From contig LWDN01000055.1 in the NCBI GenBank assembly GCA_002083515.1, forward strand, positions 1-64,000: a stretch of 64,000 nt of DNA, written 5' to 3'. The stretch's first letter is position 1; each line of letters begins with the position of its first letter. This document shows positions 51,188-63,040 of this stretch, piece after piece. Made by a program: the position numbers and the translations under genes. This DNA is from Proteobacteria bacterium HN_bin10 (GTDB lineage: Bacteria; Pseudomonadota; Alphaproteobacteria; Caulobacterales; Aquidulcibacteraceae). The notes beneath the pieces were generated by a model. That model was not told where the DNA came from. It saw nothing but the letters and a program-made list of their open reading frames with translations, and did not search any database.

Positions 51188-53779
51188 ATGGCAGATGGCT
51201 TTCCTACGGCTGGTCAAGGTGCTCGCAAGGGCGAATCGGGCTCAAGTGGTGGGCCAATGACCGACCATGCAGAAACTCCGGCGCCGCGCAGCGGCGGGCG
51301 GCTCGATCCGCTACAGATTTTGTTCTGGTTCTCGGTCGCGGTCGGGCTGGGCGCGGCGGGTGTTGCGCTGACAGCGGGCCAAGCGGTTGGCCAAGCCGGC
51401 GCCGTGCTGCTGATCCTGCTGGCGGCGGCGGGCCTCGTGTTGTTTTTTTGGATGTCGCGCGGCGCCGGGCGGCGCGTCGGCGCGTTTCCCGAGCGCGGCG
51501 CCATCGCCGCTAACGTGCTCACGAGCTGGCGCGGCGATTTCGCCTTCGTCGAAGCACTCGACGAAGCGGCGTTGATCACCGACGCAGCGCTTTCTCCGCT
51601 GACCGCCAACCGCGCCTATCTCTCGATCGCCGAAGCGGCCGGGATATTGGGCGAGAGCGATCGGCCGCCGATGATGAGCCGCTTGTTCGGGGCCGACCCG
51701 ATGTTGTCGGCGCCGATGTTCCGCCTCTCGAAGGCGGCGCAGCTCGGCCAGACCCGGCGCGAGGAATTGCCGGCGACATCGGCGATCAGCGGCAAGCTTG
51801 CGCGTTACGAAGCCTGCGTCGGGCCGATCCCAGGCGGGCAAGTGCTCTGGCGCCTGCGCGAGCTTGGCGCGGCCGAGCAGGGCGAGACTGTCGCGCACGA
51901 CCGCCAACTCTTCCTGGACGATTCACCGGTCGGCTTCTTCGCCGCGAAAGCCGACGGCCAGATCGTCTACATGAACCGCTCGCTCCGCGCGGTTTTGGGC
52001 CTCGGCGACGATCCGCAGCTGCTGCGCGTCAAGGACATGATCAAGGAGGACGCCAGCCGCATCGTGCGCCGCGACAGGCGCGGCTTCGGGCCCGCGCGCG
52101 CGCGCGTCACGCTGAAGGGCATCGACGGCCAGGAAACGCAAGCGAGCATCCTCAGTTTCGTGCCGCTCGACGATATCGACGGCGCCGTCCGCGGCCTGGT
52201 GTTCTTCTCGGAGGCGGAGACGCCCGAAGCCGCCGCCGCGCCGCGCACGGTCGATACGACGAGCGCCGACGGCGTGTTCGCGCAAGCGCCGTTTGGCGTC
52301 GCCGTGCTCGATGGCATCGACCCGGCGTCGGCGGCGTTGCTCGATTCCAACGCAGCCTTGATGGAAATGACGCAAGGCCGCGCCACGCCGAGCGCCGCGT
52401 TCGTCGATTTGTTCGATGCCTCCGAGGGGCCGGCGGCCTTGGCGCATCGCCTGCGTCAGGCGATGAACGATCCGATCGAGATCGCGCTGGCGACCACCCC
52501 GCCGGTCGCGGTGCACGTGCATCTGGCGCGCGGCCCGGACGGGCGCGCGCTCGCCTACATCTCCAATGTCACCCAGCAGCGCGAACTCGAGACGCGGCTG
52601 GCGCAATCGGAGAAGATGCGCGAGATCGGCGAACTCGCCGCCGGCGTGGCCCACGATTTCAACAATACGCTGAGCGTGGTCATGCAGACCTGCTCGTATC
52701 TGCTGCGCCGTCACCCGGTCGGCGACGCCGACTATCCGATGCTGAAGGAGATTTCCGACAACGCCGCCACGGCCAAGGAACTCTCCGACATGCTGCGCGC
52801 CTATGCGCGCCAGCAGACCTTCGCCCGCGAAGTGTTCGATGTCGGCGATTTCCTCGGCTCCAAGCAGGAATTGGTGCGCCGGATCATGGGCGCTTCGATC
52901 CAGACCGAAATCCGGCACGGCCGCGATCTGCCTTACGTGAAGGTCGACAAGACGCAGCTCGAGCGCGTCATCGTCAATCTCGCCACCAATGCGCGCGATG
53001 CGATGACGCCGAAGGGTTCGCCGATCGCCAAGGACGGCAAGCTCACCATCCGCACCTCGACCATCGATGCGGTGGCCGCGCGCGGCCTTGGCCACAACCC
53101 GATCGAGGACGGCAAATACGTGCTGATCGAGGTGGAAGACACCGGCGGCGGCATCAAGCCTGAGCACGCGGCGAAGATCTTCCGTCCGTATCATTCGACC
53201 AAGGAAGCCGGCAAAGGCACGGGGCTCGGCCTCGCCACGAGCTACGGCATTATCAAGCAGTCCGGCGGCTACATCTTCTTCACCTCGAAACTGGGCGCCG
53301 GCACCACGTTCCGCATCTTCCTGCCGGAATACACGCCCACGCAGGAAGAGCTGGACGAGATCGCCGCGAAGGAGCGGGCCTTGCTGGCGCCGCCGCCGAA
53401 GGACGTGTCGGGACGCGGCAAGATATTGTTCGTGGAAGATCTGGTGCCGGTGCGCCGGGCCACCGTGCGCAATCTGAAAGAGTGCGGCTACGAGGTCGAA
53501 GAGGCCGGCGACGGCCAGGAGGCGCTCGATATTCTCACTGCCAAGCCGGGCGCGTTCGACATCATCATCTCCGACGTGTCGATGCCGATCATGACCGGCC
53601 CGGAAATGCTAGAAGAAGCCGATCCCGCGATGATCGGCAACGCCAAGGTGCTATTCCTCTCAGGCTACGCGCCCGAAAGCTTCTCCGACGTGCTGGAGAA
53701 ATATCCGGTGCACTATCTGAGTAAGCCGGTGACGATGGAGCAGCTCGTGGGGCGAGTGAAGGAGCTGCTGGCGGCTTAG
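51188..53779 (+). CDS. cckA: cell-cycle hybrid histidine kinase CckA
   Basis: 863 residues from ATG 51188 (GGAG 7 nt upstream). Two transmembrane segments (about residues 36-90), a long sensory region with PAS-like parts, then HisKA with the phospho-acceptor His489 (GVAHDFNNTLSVVM), a HATPase_c domain (EDTGGGIKPEHAAKIF, GTGLGLATSYGIIKQSGG) and a C-terminal receiver with Asp796 (IIISDVSMPIMTGPEM). This hybrid layout and the AHDFNN box are CckA hallmarks. In Caulobacter it phosphorylates CtrA through ChpT. It is longer than the Caulobacter protein (about 690), mainly before the kinase core. Confidence 0.92.
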   Translation: MADGFPTAGQGARKGESGSSGGPMTDHAETPAPRSGGRLDPLQILFWFSVAVGLGAAGVALTAGQAVGQAGAVLLILLAAAGLVLFFWMSRGAGRRVGAFPERGAIAANVLTSWRGDFAFVEALDEAALITDAALSPLTANRAYLSIAEAAGILGESDRPPMMSRLFGADPMLSAPMFRLSKAAQLGQTRREELPATSAISGKLARYEACVGPIPGGQVLWRLRELGAAEQGETVAHDRQLFLDDSPVGFFAAKADGQIVYMNRSLRAVLGLGDDPQLLRVKDMIKEDASRIVRRDRRGFGPARARVTLKGIDGQETQASILSFVPLDDIDGAVRGLVFFSEAETPEAAAAPRTVDTTSADGVFAQAPFGVAVLDGIDPASAALLDSNAALMEMTQGRATPSAAFVDLFDASEGPAALAHRLRQAMNDPIEIALATTPPVAVHVHLARGPDGRALAYISNVTQQRELETRLAQSEKMREIGELAAGVAHDFNNTLSVVMQTCSYLLRRHPVGDADYPMLKEISDNAATAKELSDMLRAYARQQTFAREVFDVGDFLGSKQELVRRIMGASIQTEIRHGRDLPYVKVDKTQLERVIVNLATNARDAMTPKGSPIAKDGKLTIRTSTIDAVAARGLGHNPIEDGKYVLIEVEDTGGGIKPEHAAKIFRPYHSTKEAGKGTGLGLATSYGIIKQSGGYIFFTSKLGAGTTFRIFLPEYTPTQEELDEIAAKERALLAPPPKDVSGRGKILFVEDLVPVRRATVRNLKECGYEVEEAGDGQEALDILTAKPGAFDIIISDVSMPIMTGPEMLEEADPAMIGNAKVLFLSGYAPESFSDVLEKYPVHYLSKPVTMEQLVGRVKELLAA

Positions 53780-53819
53780 GGTGCCTCTGATGCGACTGCT
53801 TGGTCACGCAAGGTATACG

Positions 53820-54248
53820 CTACTCTCTGCGGCGCCGTTCGTTGCGATGGAACACTATGAACATCGAGTTCAGAAGCAAGGCTGCATGTTCCGCTGAGGG
53901 TGTCCAAATTGGGTTATCAAATCCTGGAAAACGGATCAGGTTCTGATCTTCCTTCCGGTCGGATGAACCGTGCAGCAAGTCGTAGTCGCTGGAGACTCGA
54001 TCGAGCGGGATCGACATCCGCAGACCATTGAAGGTGGATACGAGGTGCGTGTCGGTGAGAACCGTCCAAGTTGCGTCATCGCGCCGAAATACAACGAGCG
54101 GTTCCGCATCTGCTGTGGGCATCCAGTCGCGAACGATTCGTTGGTTGGGTTCGGGAAGATTTTCGAAGAAGCACTCCGGCAGGTATTTGTTCATAACCCG
54201 TCGGGTTCTGAGTCTGAGCAATTCGCCGTCGGTCGCGCGCGCGTACAA
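53820..54248 (-). CDS. hypothetical protein, lower GC
   Basis: 142 residues; an internal Met (residue 19, 54194) is the alternative start. I recognise no family. The middle (VVFRRDDATWTVLTDTHLVS, then MSIPLDRVSSD) reads like a strand-rich, PH-like fold. Base composition is less GC-rich than cckA and recA, so it may be a recent arrival. Confidence 0.6.
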   Translation of the reverse strand: MYARATDGELLRLRTRRVMNKYLPECFFENLPEPNQRIVRDWMPTADAEPLVVFRRDDATWTVLTDTHLVSTFNGLRMSIPLDRVSSDYDLLHGSSDRKEDQNLIRFPGFDNPIWTPSAEHAALLLNSMFIVFHRNERRRRE

Positions 54249-54251
54249 ATT

Positions 54252-54482
54252 CTACCTCCCGCCTCGCCCCAACCGCCGCGCCGCCAGGATCACCAGCTTG
54301 TCGCTTGGCGGATAGACGACGACGCCGCCGTCCGGCGCGGTGACGAGCACCATGTTGGGATCGCCCTTGGCCGGCGCGGCCGGTCGCGAGAGCGCGGCCG
54401 TTTTCACGCGGAACGAAGTCATCGATTCCAGCGTCGCCGGAACGTCGCCGCGCGGGGGCAAGGGGGCCAGGGACTGCGCCAT
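54252..54482 (-). CDS. small hypothetical protein
   Basis: 76 residues from the ATG at 54482; an extended frame to 54614 would run through a repeat array. The sequence is proline-rich then strand-like (MVLVTAPDGGVVVYPPSDKL) with a basic tail. It ends 3 nt before the start of the next minus-strand gene. Family unknown. Confidence 0.5.
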   Translation of the reverse strand: MAQSLAPLPPRGDVPATLESMTSFRVKTAALSRPAAPAKGDPNMVLVTAPDGGVVVYPPSDKLVILAARRLGRGGR

Positions 54483-54520
54483 GGCGGCATTCTCTCTGTT
54501 TCTGGCTCGAAATTGATTAA

Positions 54521-54610
54521 GGCGAATAGCGAATGGTGAGTGGCGAATAGAGGGTGCCCCCACGACCTCGAGCCCGCCTCTATTCGCCATTCGCAATTTC
54601 GCCATTCGCT
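54521..54610. repeat. inverted array of 7-8-bp monomers (array D)
   Basis: The left arm GGCGAATAGCGAATGG.. (54521-54553) is built of GCGAATR units; the right arm (54577-54610) is CTATTCGC/CATTCGC units. Arms are complementary with small slips. It abuts the recA SOS box. Confidence 0.87.
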
Positions 54611-54615
54611 TCATT

Positions 54616-54630
54616 GTTCCGCTTGTGTTC
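54616..54630 (+). promoter_or_regulatory. SOS (LexA) box upstream of recA
   Basis: GTTC-CGCTTGT-GTTC, the GTTC-N7-GTTC operator used by alphaproteobacterial LexA. It also overlaps GTTCTAAGAAC (54627-54637). It is about 100 nt before the recA start, as expected for SOS-induced recA. Confidence 0.85.
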
Positions 54631-54726
54631 TAAGAACAAACGAGGTACAAATGATTCCTAGGCGGCGCAGGGGCGCTGACCCCATGGCCTTTAGAGCTGG
54701 ACTCAGGGCCAAAAGGAGGGCGTGAG

Positions 54727-55809
<1,083 letters not shown>

Positions 55810-55906
55810 GCTTCGAGTTTCGCCGGCCGGTTCGGGGAAGGTAGCCGACCCGACCCCATGCCCTGGCCCGTCTCCGGGCCGGCCGGCGGATTAGCGAAGA
55901 TGAGAT

Positions 55907-55923
55907 GGCGCCTTACGGGCGCC
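55907..55923 (+). terminator. weak candidate terminator after recA
   Basis: GGCGCC-TTACG-GGCGCC (6 bp) followed by TCGGGTTT. An upstream GGCCCG-TCTC-CGGGCC hairpin (55865-55880) is also present. Neither has a strong T-run. Confidence 0.35.
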
Positions 55924-55939
55924 TCGGGTTTGGTGTCTA

Positions 55940-56161
55940 ATGGGCGGGATGGCGATGCTGAACTACGACGTGTTCGAGGCGTTCAAGTCGGCGGGCGTGC
56001 CGGACGAGAAGGCGCGCAAGGCGGCTGAGGCTTTGTCCGGCGCTATGTTTGTCGAAGAGCTGACTGAGCTGAAGAGCGTGGTGAAGCTCCATACGTGGAT
56101 GATTGGGGCGGTGTTTGCGCTGAATGTCGCAATCCTGGTGCGTCTGCTTATTCCGGCCTGA
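55940..56161 (+). CDS. small coiled-coil membrane protein
   Basis: 73 residues, with in-frame ATGs also at 55949 and 55955. The N-terminal part (YDVFEAFKSAGVPDEKARKAAEAL) is helical and charged; the C-terminus is one hydrophobic segment (WMIGAVFALNVAILVRLLIPA). It resembles short bacterial relatives of the DUF1640/CCDC90 family, which have a coiled coil plus one membrane anchor. Function unknown. Confidence 0.65.
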   Translation: MGGMAMLNYDVFEAFKSAGVPDEKARKAAEALSGAMFVEELTELKSVVKLHTWMIGAVFALNVAILVRLLIPA

Positions 56162-56252
56162 CCGGCCGTCGGAGACGCTGTGCCGGTGAGGCTGCTGGTT
56201 TCTGCTTGCGGTGTCGCCGTTGCCCCGTTGCGGTGCGTCAAGCGAGGTGAGT

Positions 56253-56678
56253 ATGGAACCGCGGATTTCCATCGTAACCTTGGGCGTTGCCAATCTGGCG
56301 CGGTCCCGCGCATTCTACGAAGCCATGGGCTTTCGCGCCTCGTCGGCGAGCCAGGGCGATATCGTCTTCTTCCAGGCAGGCGCGATGGTGTTGGCGCTCT
56401 ATCCGCGTGAGGCGCTGGCGGAGGACGCTGCGGTCGCGGCTGAGGGCGACGGTTTTCGCGGCCTCTCACTGGCGCACAATGTCCGCGCGAGAGAAGAGGT
56501 GGCGGCGATCCTCGCTCAAGCCGCGGCGGCCGGCGGCCGGATCGTGAAGCCCGCGCAAGACGTGTTCTGGGGCGGCCACTCGGGCTATTTCGCCGATCCC
56601 GACGGCCATCTTTGGGAGGTCGCCTGGAACCCGCATTTGCCGCTCTCCGCAGAGGGCGCGCCGATGCTGCCGCCCTGA
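56253..56678 (+). CDS. VOC-family (glyoxalase-like) protein
   Basis: 141 residues from ATG 56253 with GAGGTG upstream; an in-frame ATG at 56211 is less likely. IVTLGVANLARSRAFYEAMGF and YFADPDGHLWEVAWNPH are the two vicinal-oxygen-chelate halves. Metal-ligand positions are partly kept. Substrate unknown; many members detoxify or confer resistance. Confidence 0.83.
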   Translation: MEPRISIVTLGVANLARSRAFYEAMGFRASSASQGDIVFFQAGAMVLALYPREALAEDAAVAAEGDGFRGLSLAHNVRAREEVAAILAQAAAAGGRIVKPAQDVFWGGHSGYFADPDGHLWEVAWNPHLPLSAEGAPMLPP

Positions 56679-56773
56679 CGTCATTGCAGAGCCGCCCGGC
56701 GTCGCTGACGCTTGGCGCTCAGGCGGGTGCTGCCTATACCAAGCCAACATTCCGATTTGGCTCAAGGTAGGGC

Positions 56774-59439
<2,666 letters not shown>

Positions 59440-59443
<4 letters not shown>

Positions 59444-60090
59444 ACGGCCCACCACAACGCCCCTCCCCCCTTGTGGGGGAGGGAAGGGAGGGGGGGCGTG
59501 TAAGCAATGACGCAGGCGGCGCCTCCGCACTCAATTCTGACCGCCCGCCACCCCCTTCCCCCTCCCCACAAGGGGGAGGGGGAGTTATCTACCGCTATGC
59601 TTCTGTACAGGACGCTGGGGCGCTTGCCGCATTCGCGGCGCGGTCGTTTTCGGAAACATTCGCGCACCTCTATCCGCGCGAAGACCTCGAAGCCTATCTC
59701 GCCAAATCCTATGGCGAGGCGATTCAGCGCGAAGAGATCGAGGACCCAAGCATCGGAACCTGGATTGCTGAGCGCGACGCCGGTCTCGTAGGCTACGCCC
59801 AGGCGGGGCCGGTGGACATTAAGGTCGATCATGCGCCGCAGGACCGCGAACTCTATCGCCTCTATGTCGACATCGGCGTGAAGGGGGGCGGTGTTGCGCC
59901 CGAACTCATGAGCAACGTGATCGGCTGGGCGCGGTCTGAGGGCGCGGAAGCCCTTTGGCTCAGCGTCTGGGAAAACAACGCGCGCGCCCAGGCGTTCTAC
60001 AGACGCTACGGCTTCGAGCATGTCGGCGAGCACAAATTCATGGTCGGCAAGACGGCGGACCGCGACTTCATCTGGCGGCTGAAGCTTTGA
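59440..60090 (+). CDS. GNAT-family N-acetyltransferase with a repeat-derived N-terminal extension
   Basis: 216 residues from a GTG at 59440 overlapping the alaS stop (GTGA). Residues about 8-48 come from a palindromic element (59461-59582). The GNAT domain starts near residue 50 (YRYASVQDAGALAAFAARSF) and includes YRLYVDIGVKGGGVAPELMS (acetyl-CoA loop; the canonical R/Q-x-x-G-x-A is altered to KGGGVA) and NNARAQAFYRRYGFEHVG. No start codon lies between the element and the domain, so translation must begin upstream. Confidence 0.82.
59461..59582. repeat. paired palindromic element inside the GNAT gene
   Basis: Left hairpin CCCTCCCCC-CTTGT-GGGGGAGGG (59461-59483); right hairpin CCCCCTCCCC-ACAAG-GGGGAGGGGG (59558-59582). 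They flank about 75 bp. The layout matches the element in fliP and the one at 45811-45912. The GNAT frame stays open throughout. Confidence 0.87.
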
Positions 60091-60161
60091 GCGCCTGACG
60101 GTAACGTCTCGGAAACCAAATCAACCGTTTTTGGACGAGTCGATTCGGTGGGGACGATGAG

Positions 60162-60503
60162 ATGACTCAAAACGATGCGCTGGCCGCTTATCTCGGGCCG
60201 GAGCTTTTCGAGCGGCTGGACTGGAGCCGACTCTCGCATGCTCAACGTGACGCGATTCTCTCCGTCTTCCGAGTCGGATTAGGCGCCGGTGCGCAGTCCG
60301 GGGCGGTATCGACCATCGATTGCGTGCTGGCGCGCGGCAAGGTGCTGATCTGCGAGGACGGTTCGCACTGGCAGGCGCGCGAGCGCGACGACGCCGAGCT
60401 GATCGAGGATTGGGGCGCGGGTTCGATGGTGGCGATCCACCGGCAGCTGATCTATCGGCTCGATCCCTACCAGGCGGCGGAAGTGGAGCTGCTGAGACTC
60501 TAG
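60162..60503 (+). CDS. hypothetical protein
   Basis: 113 residues. No family recognised. It has a helical start (LAAYLGPELFERLDWSRLSH) and a strand-rich end (VAIHRQLIYRLDPYQAAEVE). It lies between the acetyltransferase and an array of 8-bp repeats. Codon usage is like the neighbours. Confidence 0.65.
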   Translation: MTQNDALAAYLGPELFERLDWSRLSHAQRDAILSVFRVGLGAGAQSGAVSTIDCVLARGKVLICEDGSHWQARERDDAELIEDWGAGSMVAIHRQLIYRLDPYQAAEVELLRL

Positions 60504-60630
60504 GGGAGTAAGGGAATAGGGCAGGAGGGCAGTAGGGCATAGGAGCAGTAGGGCAGTAGGGCGGCGGGGCGGTGGGCGCGCGGTTCCGTTCCAAACATAT
60601 TGCCTTATTGCCCTATTCCCTTACTCCCTT
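60503..60630. repeat. inverted array of 8-bp monomers (array E), largest in the window
   Basis: The left arm (about 60503-60576) is many GGGCAGTA/GGGAATA-like units (AGTAGGGCAGTAGGGC and variants). The right arm (60597-60630) is TTGCCTTATTGCCCTATTCC and so on. The left arm is longer than the right. The array begins at the hypothetical gene's stop and ends 5 nt before the enoyl-CoA hydratase start. Confidence 0.85.
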
Positions 60631-60635
60631 CTCGG

Positions 60636-61517
60636 ATGACCTACGAAACCATCAAACTCGACATCGCGAACGGCGTCGCGACGATGACGCTCAATCGTCC
60701 CGATCGCATGAATGCGTTCACCGAGCAGATGATGCGCGACATGATCGTGGGCTTCGATGAAACCGACGCCAACGACGATGTGCGCGCGGTGATCGTCACC
60801 GGCGAGGGGCGCGCCTTCTGCGCCGGCGCCGATCTCGGCGCGGGCGGGGCGACGTTCGATTATGAGAAACGTCATGCAGCGCGCGGCGGCGGAAATTTCG
60901 ATCCAGATCGCGCCCGCGACGGCGGCGGCCAAGTCGGCATCCGCATCTACGAAAGCCTGAAGCCGGTGATCGCCGCCATAAACGGCGCCGCGGTCGGCGT
61001 CGGCGCGACGATGACGCTACCGATGGACATCCGCCTTGCCGTGCCGGGCGCCAAGATGGGGTTCGTGTTCGCCCGCCGCGGCATCGTGCCGGAGACGCTT
61101 TCGTCCTATTTCTTGCCGCGGCTCGTCGGCGTCTCGACCGCGCTCGAATGGACGATGACGGGCCGCGTCTTCACCAGCGAAGAGGCGCACGCGCGCGGGC
61201 TGGTGCGCTCGCTGCACGCGGCGGATGAACTGCTGCCGGCGGCGCAGGCGCTGGCGCGTGAGATCGCCGACAACACGGCGCCGGTTTCCGTGGCGCTGGC
61301 CCGGCGGATGATGCTCGATATGCTCGACGCCTCTCACCCGATGGAAGCGCACCGGCTGGAGAGCCGGCTGATGGTGGCGCGCGGCCAATCGGGCGACGCC
61401 AAAGAGGGTGTCACCTCGTTTCTGGAAAAACGTGCGCCGGCCTATCCGGACAAAGTCTCCAAGCACATGCCGCAACCGTTCCCCTGGCGGCCGACGCCGC
61501 CTTTCCGGGACGCTTAG
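60636..61517 (+). CDS. enoyl-CoA hydratase/isomerase family protein
   Basis: 293 residues from ATG 60636; an in-frame ATG at 60600 lies in the repeat. MTLNRPDRMNAFTEQMM, VTGEGRAFCAGADLG (oxyanion hole) and AAINGAAVGVGATMTLPMDI with the second oxyanion segment and FARRGIVPETLSSYFLPRLVG mark the crotonase fold. The catalytic Glu of the second motif is present in the EL/ETLSS region. It probably acts in fatty-acid or branched-chain degradation. Confidence 0.88.
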   Translation: MTYETIKLDIANGVATMTLNRPDRMNAFTEQMMRDMIVGFDETDANDDVRAVIVTGEGRAFCAGADLGAGGATFDYEKRHAARGGGNFDPDRARDGGGQVGIRIYESLKPVIAAINGAAVGVGATMTLPMDIRLAVPGAKMGFVFARRGIVPETLSSYFLPRLVGVSTALEWTMTGRVFTSEEAHARGLVRSLHAADELLPAAQALAREIADNTAPVSVALARRMMLDMLDASHPMEAHRLESRLMVARGQSGDAKEGVTSFLEKRAPAYPDKVSKHMPQPFPWRPTPPFRDA

Positions 61518-61984
61518 CGGCTCAGGTTTGGATCTTCGAAGCGGGCGACCTCGGCGAACCCTTCGCCGCGTTCGAGCTTGGCAATGTCGTCGTCGCCGAG
61601 CGCTAGCCAGCGGCCCGCGCCGGCCAGCGTTTCGAACTGCGTGAGCGTGCTTGAGATAGCGTCGCGCGCGTTGGGCGCGCCGACCCAGTGATCGACATGC
61701 GGCTGCGCGTTAGGGCTGCGGCAGACCCAGGCCGATCGTCGCTGGATCGGGAAGCTGAGGGTCGCATAGATTTGGGCGTAGCGCACAAACAGGCGATCGA
61801 GGCTTTGGGCGTCGACAGCGAACACCGCGCCAGGCGCGACGACGCTGATGCAATCGCGTTTGAGATAGGCGGGATTGGCGGTCAAGAAGGCGTTAAGCGC
61901 CTCCAAAGCGGCCGCGCCGACGACGCCGCGATACTCGGCAATGTTGAGTTCGAGCCGCTCATTGTGGCGCAGGACGATGGGCAC
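61514..61984 (-). CDS. hypothetical protein
   Basis: 156 residues, converging on the enoyl-CoA hydratase with a 4-nt overlap. No family recognised. The N-terminal 65 residues (LRHNERLELNIAEYRGVVGA, VFAVDAQSLDRLFVRYAQIY) suggest an alpha/beta fold of the STAS kind; this is weak. Confidence 0.6.
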   Translation of the reverse strand: MPIVLRHNERLELNIAEYRGVVGAAALEALNAFLTANPAYLKRDCISVVAPGAVFAVDAQSLDRLFVRYAQIYATLSFPIQRRSAWVCRSPNAQPHVDHWVGAPNARDAISSTLTQFETLAGAGRWLALGDDDIAKLERGEGFAEVARFEDPNLSR

Positions 61985-62145
61985 GGGACGCGGAACTCCA
62001 AGATTGTGGCACTGTCCGCCGCGCCGGCTTAGGAATTGTTAAGCGCGCTGTTTCGGCGATTTATCCCACAAGTCCGGAAGTCTCCGATTTGTGGGAAAAA
62101 TTGGATCTTCAACGAGGAAGCGCACCAGGCCTCCGATTGGACATG

Positions 62146-62176
62146 TTGACGGGAACTGTGCGGTGCCGTACAGTTC
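62146..62176 (+). promoter_or_regulatory. promoter and overlapping operator of the toxin-antitoxin operon
   Basis: TTGACG (62146-62151), 17 nt, TACAGT (62169-62174). Inside it, GAACTGT (62153-62159) and ACAGTTC (62170-62176) form a 7-bp-arm inverted repeat covering the spacer and -10. The ATG of the antitoxin is 7 nt after the -10, so the mRNA should be leaderless or nearly so. This layout fits autorepression by the antitoxin complex. Confidence 0.78.
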
Positions 62177-62180
62177 GTCC

Positions 62181-62435
62181 ATGGGCACGATTTCAAAAAA
62201 AGGCGCCGAGGAAGCGCGCAACCAGCTTCCGAGCCTGTTGGAAGCCGCCGAGCGCGGCGAGGCGACGGTGATCACTAAACACGGCAAGCCGGTCGCCGCG
62301 CTGGTGCCCATCGCCGAGTTCAGCGTCGCTCCCAAGCAAATGAGCCTGCTTCCGCTCAAAGGGACAGGTCGCGGTCTTTGGGGACCGGATTCGGCCAAGA
62401 CGATCGACAAGATGCGCGACGAATGGGAGCGCTAG
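62181..62435 (+). CDS. Phd/YefM-type antitoxin
   Basis: 84 residues from ATG 62181. MGTISKKGAEEARNQLPSLL, EAAERGEATVITKHGKPVAA is the DNA-binding Phd/YefM N-terminus; the C-terminal part (PLKGTGRGLWGPDSAKTIDK) is the toxin-binding tail. It overlaps the PIN toxin by 13 nt. It would bind the inverted-repeat operator upstream. Confidence 0.88.
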   Translation: MGTISKKGAEEARNQLPSLLEAAERGEATVITKHGKPVAALVPIAEFSVAPKQMSLLPLKGTGRGLWGPDSAKTIDKMRDEWER

Positions 62436-62848
62436 ACCTCTCCGGCTTGCCGGCCCGAGCGCTACTACTCCTCGACAGCCCACCGCTCATTTACTGGCTC
62501 GAAGAGCGGCCGGGTTTCGCTGATCGTTTCGAGCCGGTTTTTGCGGTTCATGCGGCAGGCGGCGCCCACTTCGCGGTCACAACAATAACCATCGCCGAAG
62601 TGTTGTCCGGGCCTCTCAAGAACCATGATGATGCGCGAGCACGGCGTTATAGATCGGTGCTCGAGTCCTGGCGTATCGTCGAATTGAACGCCGATTTGGC
62701 CGAAGACGCCGCACGGCTGCGCGCGTCTTTCAAGCTCAAGCTGCCCGACGCCATCCAGGCCGCCAGCGCGCTCGCCATCAATGCGGATGCGCTTGTGACC
62801 CATGACCGGGATTTTGCGCGCGTTTCCTCGCTGCGGATCATCAGCTGA
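62423..62848 (+). CDS. PIN-domain ribonuclease toxin (VapC-like)
   Basis: 141 residues from ATG 62423, inside the end of the antitoxin. The PIN fold is recognised by LLLLDSPPLIYWLEERPGF (first acidic residue), ITIAEVLSGPLKNHD, and LKLPDAIQAASALAINADAL with the C-terminal VTHDRDFARVSSL. Four acidic positions of the metal site are plausible (D, E, D, D). It likely cleaves RNA when freed from the antitoxin. Confidence 0.87.
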   Translation: MGALDLSGLPARALLLLDSPPLIYWLEERPGFADRFEPVFAVHAAGGAHFAVTTITIAEVLSGPLKNHDDARARRYRSVLESWRIVELNADLAEDAARLRASFKLKLPDAIQAASALAINADALVTHDRDFARVSSLRIIS

Positions 62849-63040
62849 TTCAAGGAACGGCAGGGATGTGACCGGTTTTGGTTGACTTCCACCTTTGCAT
62901 CGACCAAAAGCCCCGCTTTCTTGGGCCCCGCCTCCGGGTCGGCGGCCCTCCATACTGGGCGACGGGCGAACCGCCAGGGCAGTCGCGGCTTCATTGGGAA
63001 GCCGCCGGTCCCCGTCACGGGAAGAAGGCGCGTTCAGCGC

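Noticed and set aside
62882..63040. 53-residue extension of ribosomal protein S4
   Set aside because: S4 is highly conserved and starts at the 63041 ATG; the extension has no homology and runs through the leader.
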